A DNA stretch of 5,749 nucleotides from Candidatus Agrococcus pullicola. GTDB taxonomy: Bacteria > Actinomycetota > Actinomycetes > Actinomycetales > Microbacteriaceae. Below the pieces are notes generated by a model, which saw only the letters and a program-made list of their open reading frames with translations, had not been told where the DNA came from and did not search any database. Each line of letters opens with the position of its first letter. Within the stretch, counting starts at the first letter, position 1. Of this stretch, positions 5,504-5,749 are shown one piece after another. The stretch spans positions 1-5,749 of the forward strand of contig DXDC01000287.1 in assembly GCA_019115685.1 (NCBI GenBank), given 5' to 3'. The translations under genes were made by a program, and so were the position numbers.

Positions 5504-5749
5504 GTGCGCATCGCACTTCTGCAGGTCGAAGCCGAGCCGCTCGATATCGACGCCAACCTCGAAACGCTGCGGGCAAGCGCCGAATCAGCGCGCCGAGCCG
5601 ACGCTGAACTCGTGCTGACGCCGGAGCTGTTCATCACCGGCTACGCGCCCGCGGCGCTGCGCGACTGGCTGCCGGAGAACGACGTGGCGGGCATCCAGCA
5701 GCGGGTCGCGCAGATCGCGGCAGAGACCGGAATCGCCATCGTCACCAGC
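5504..5749 (+). CDS. Carbon-nitrogen hydrolase (nitrilase superfamily), N-terminal part
   Basis: The first 82 codons of a gene that runs off the right edge. The N-terminus MRIALLQVEAEPLDIDANLE is typical of nitrilase-superfamily amidases and carbamoylases: a beta strand with a conserved Gln, then the D-x-x-x-N-L helix. ELVLTPELFITGY (35-47) contains Glu41, the expected general base of the Glu-Lys-Cys triad; the Lys and Cys lie beyond the window. The next segment, VAGIQQRVAQIAAETGIAIVTS, matches the helix and strand that follow. The protein should be cytoplasmic and hydrolyse a non-peptide C-N bond (amide, nitrile or carbamoyl), but the subgroup cannot be told from this part. GTG is the start because of the AGGAGGA 6 bases upstream. 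It follows vapC after 53 bases, where I see no clear promoter or terminator, so partial cotranscription with vapBC is possible. Its regular high-GC codon use looks native. Confidence 0.88.
   Translation, partial: MRIALLQVEAEPLDIDANLETLRASAESARRADAELVLTPELFITGYAPAALRDWLPENDVAGIQQRVAQIAAETGIAIVTS

Noticed and set aside
1..5749. CRISPR arrays, tRNA or rRNA genes, insertion sequences, riboswitches
   Set aside because: I saw no regularly spaced repeats, no tRNA-like cloverleaf ends, no transposase and no recognisable riboswitch; intergenic gaps are all under about 180 bases.

Overview
The window looks like chromosomal DNA of a high-GC actinobacterium. The evidence is G/C-rich third codon positions, a TTG and a GTG start with clear ribosome-binding sites, other starts with none (leaderless style), and VapBC proteins of a type common in actinobacteria. 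Microbacteriaceae or a close relative is my guess from the general feel of the sequence, not something I could test.

Layout. Positions 1-173 hold no gene I can defend; a short open end of a plus-strand frame (up to 82) and an open minus-strand frame (from 145) compete there. Positions 174-3145 (minus) are a two-gene operon: a metabolite:H+ symporter-type (MHS) MFS transporter, then, 11 bases downstream, a YtcJ/NfdA-type metal-dependent amidohydrolase with a TTG start. Divergent from it (3252-4160, plus) is a LysR-type regulator, separated by a 106-base region with a CATGCA/TGCATG inverted repeat. Regulator, importer and hydrolase together look like a small substrate-inducible catabolic locus: take up an organic solute, hydrolyse an amide-type bond in the cytoplasm, and control both from one divergent promoter region. 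The substrate cannot be read from the sequence.

A small secreted lipoprotein (4167-4679, minus) converges on the LysR gene with a 6-base gap. It is divergent from a complete type II toxin-antitoxin pair: a VapB-like ribbon-helix-helix antitoxin (4796-5041) and an overlapping VapC-like PIN-domain toxin (5010-5450). The vapB start is unusual: an extended -10 element (TGnTATGAT) ends 6 bases before the ATG, and a perfect 6-bp inverted repeat spans both the -10 and the start codon. This suggests a leaderless, autorepressed operon.

The right edge holds the first 82 codons of a nitrilase-superfamily carbon-nitrogen hydrolase (5504 onward). It uses a GTG start behind a strong AGGAGGA site.

Nothing here is clearly a new system. 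The points most worth following are the unassigned transporter-amidohydrolase-LysR locus and the compact leaderless promoter/operator of the vapBC pair.
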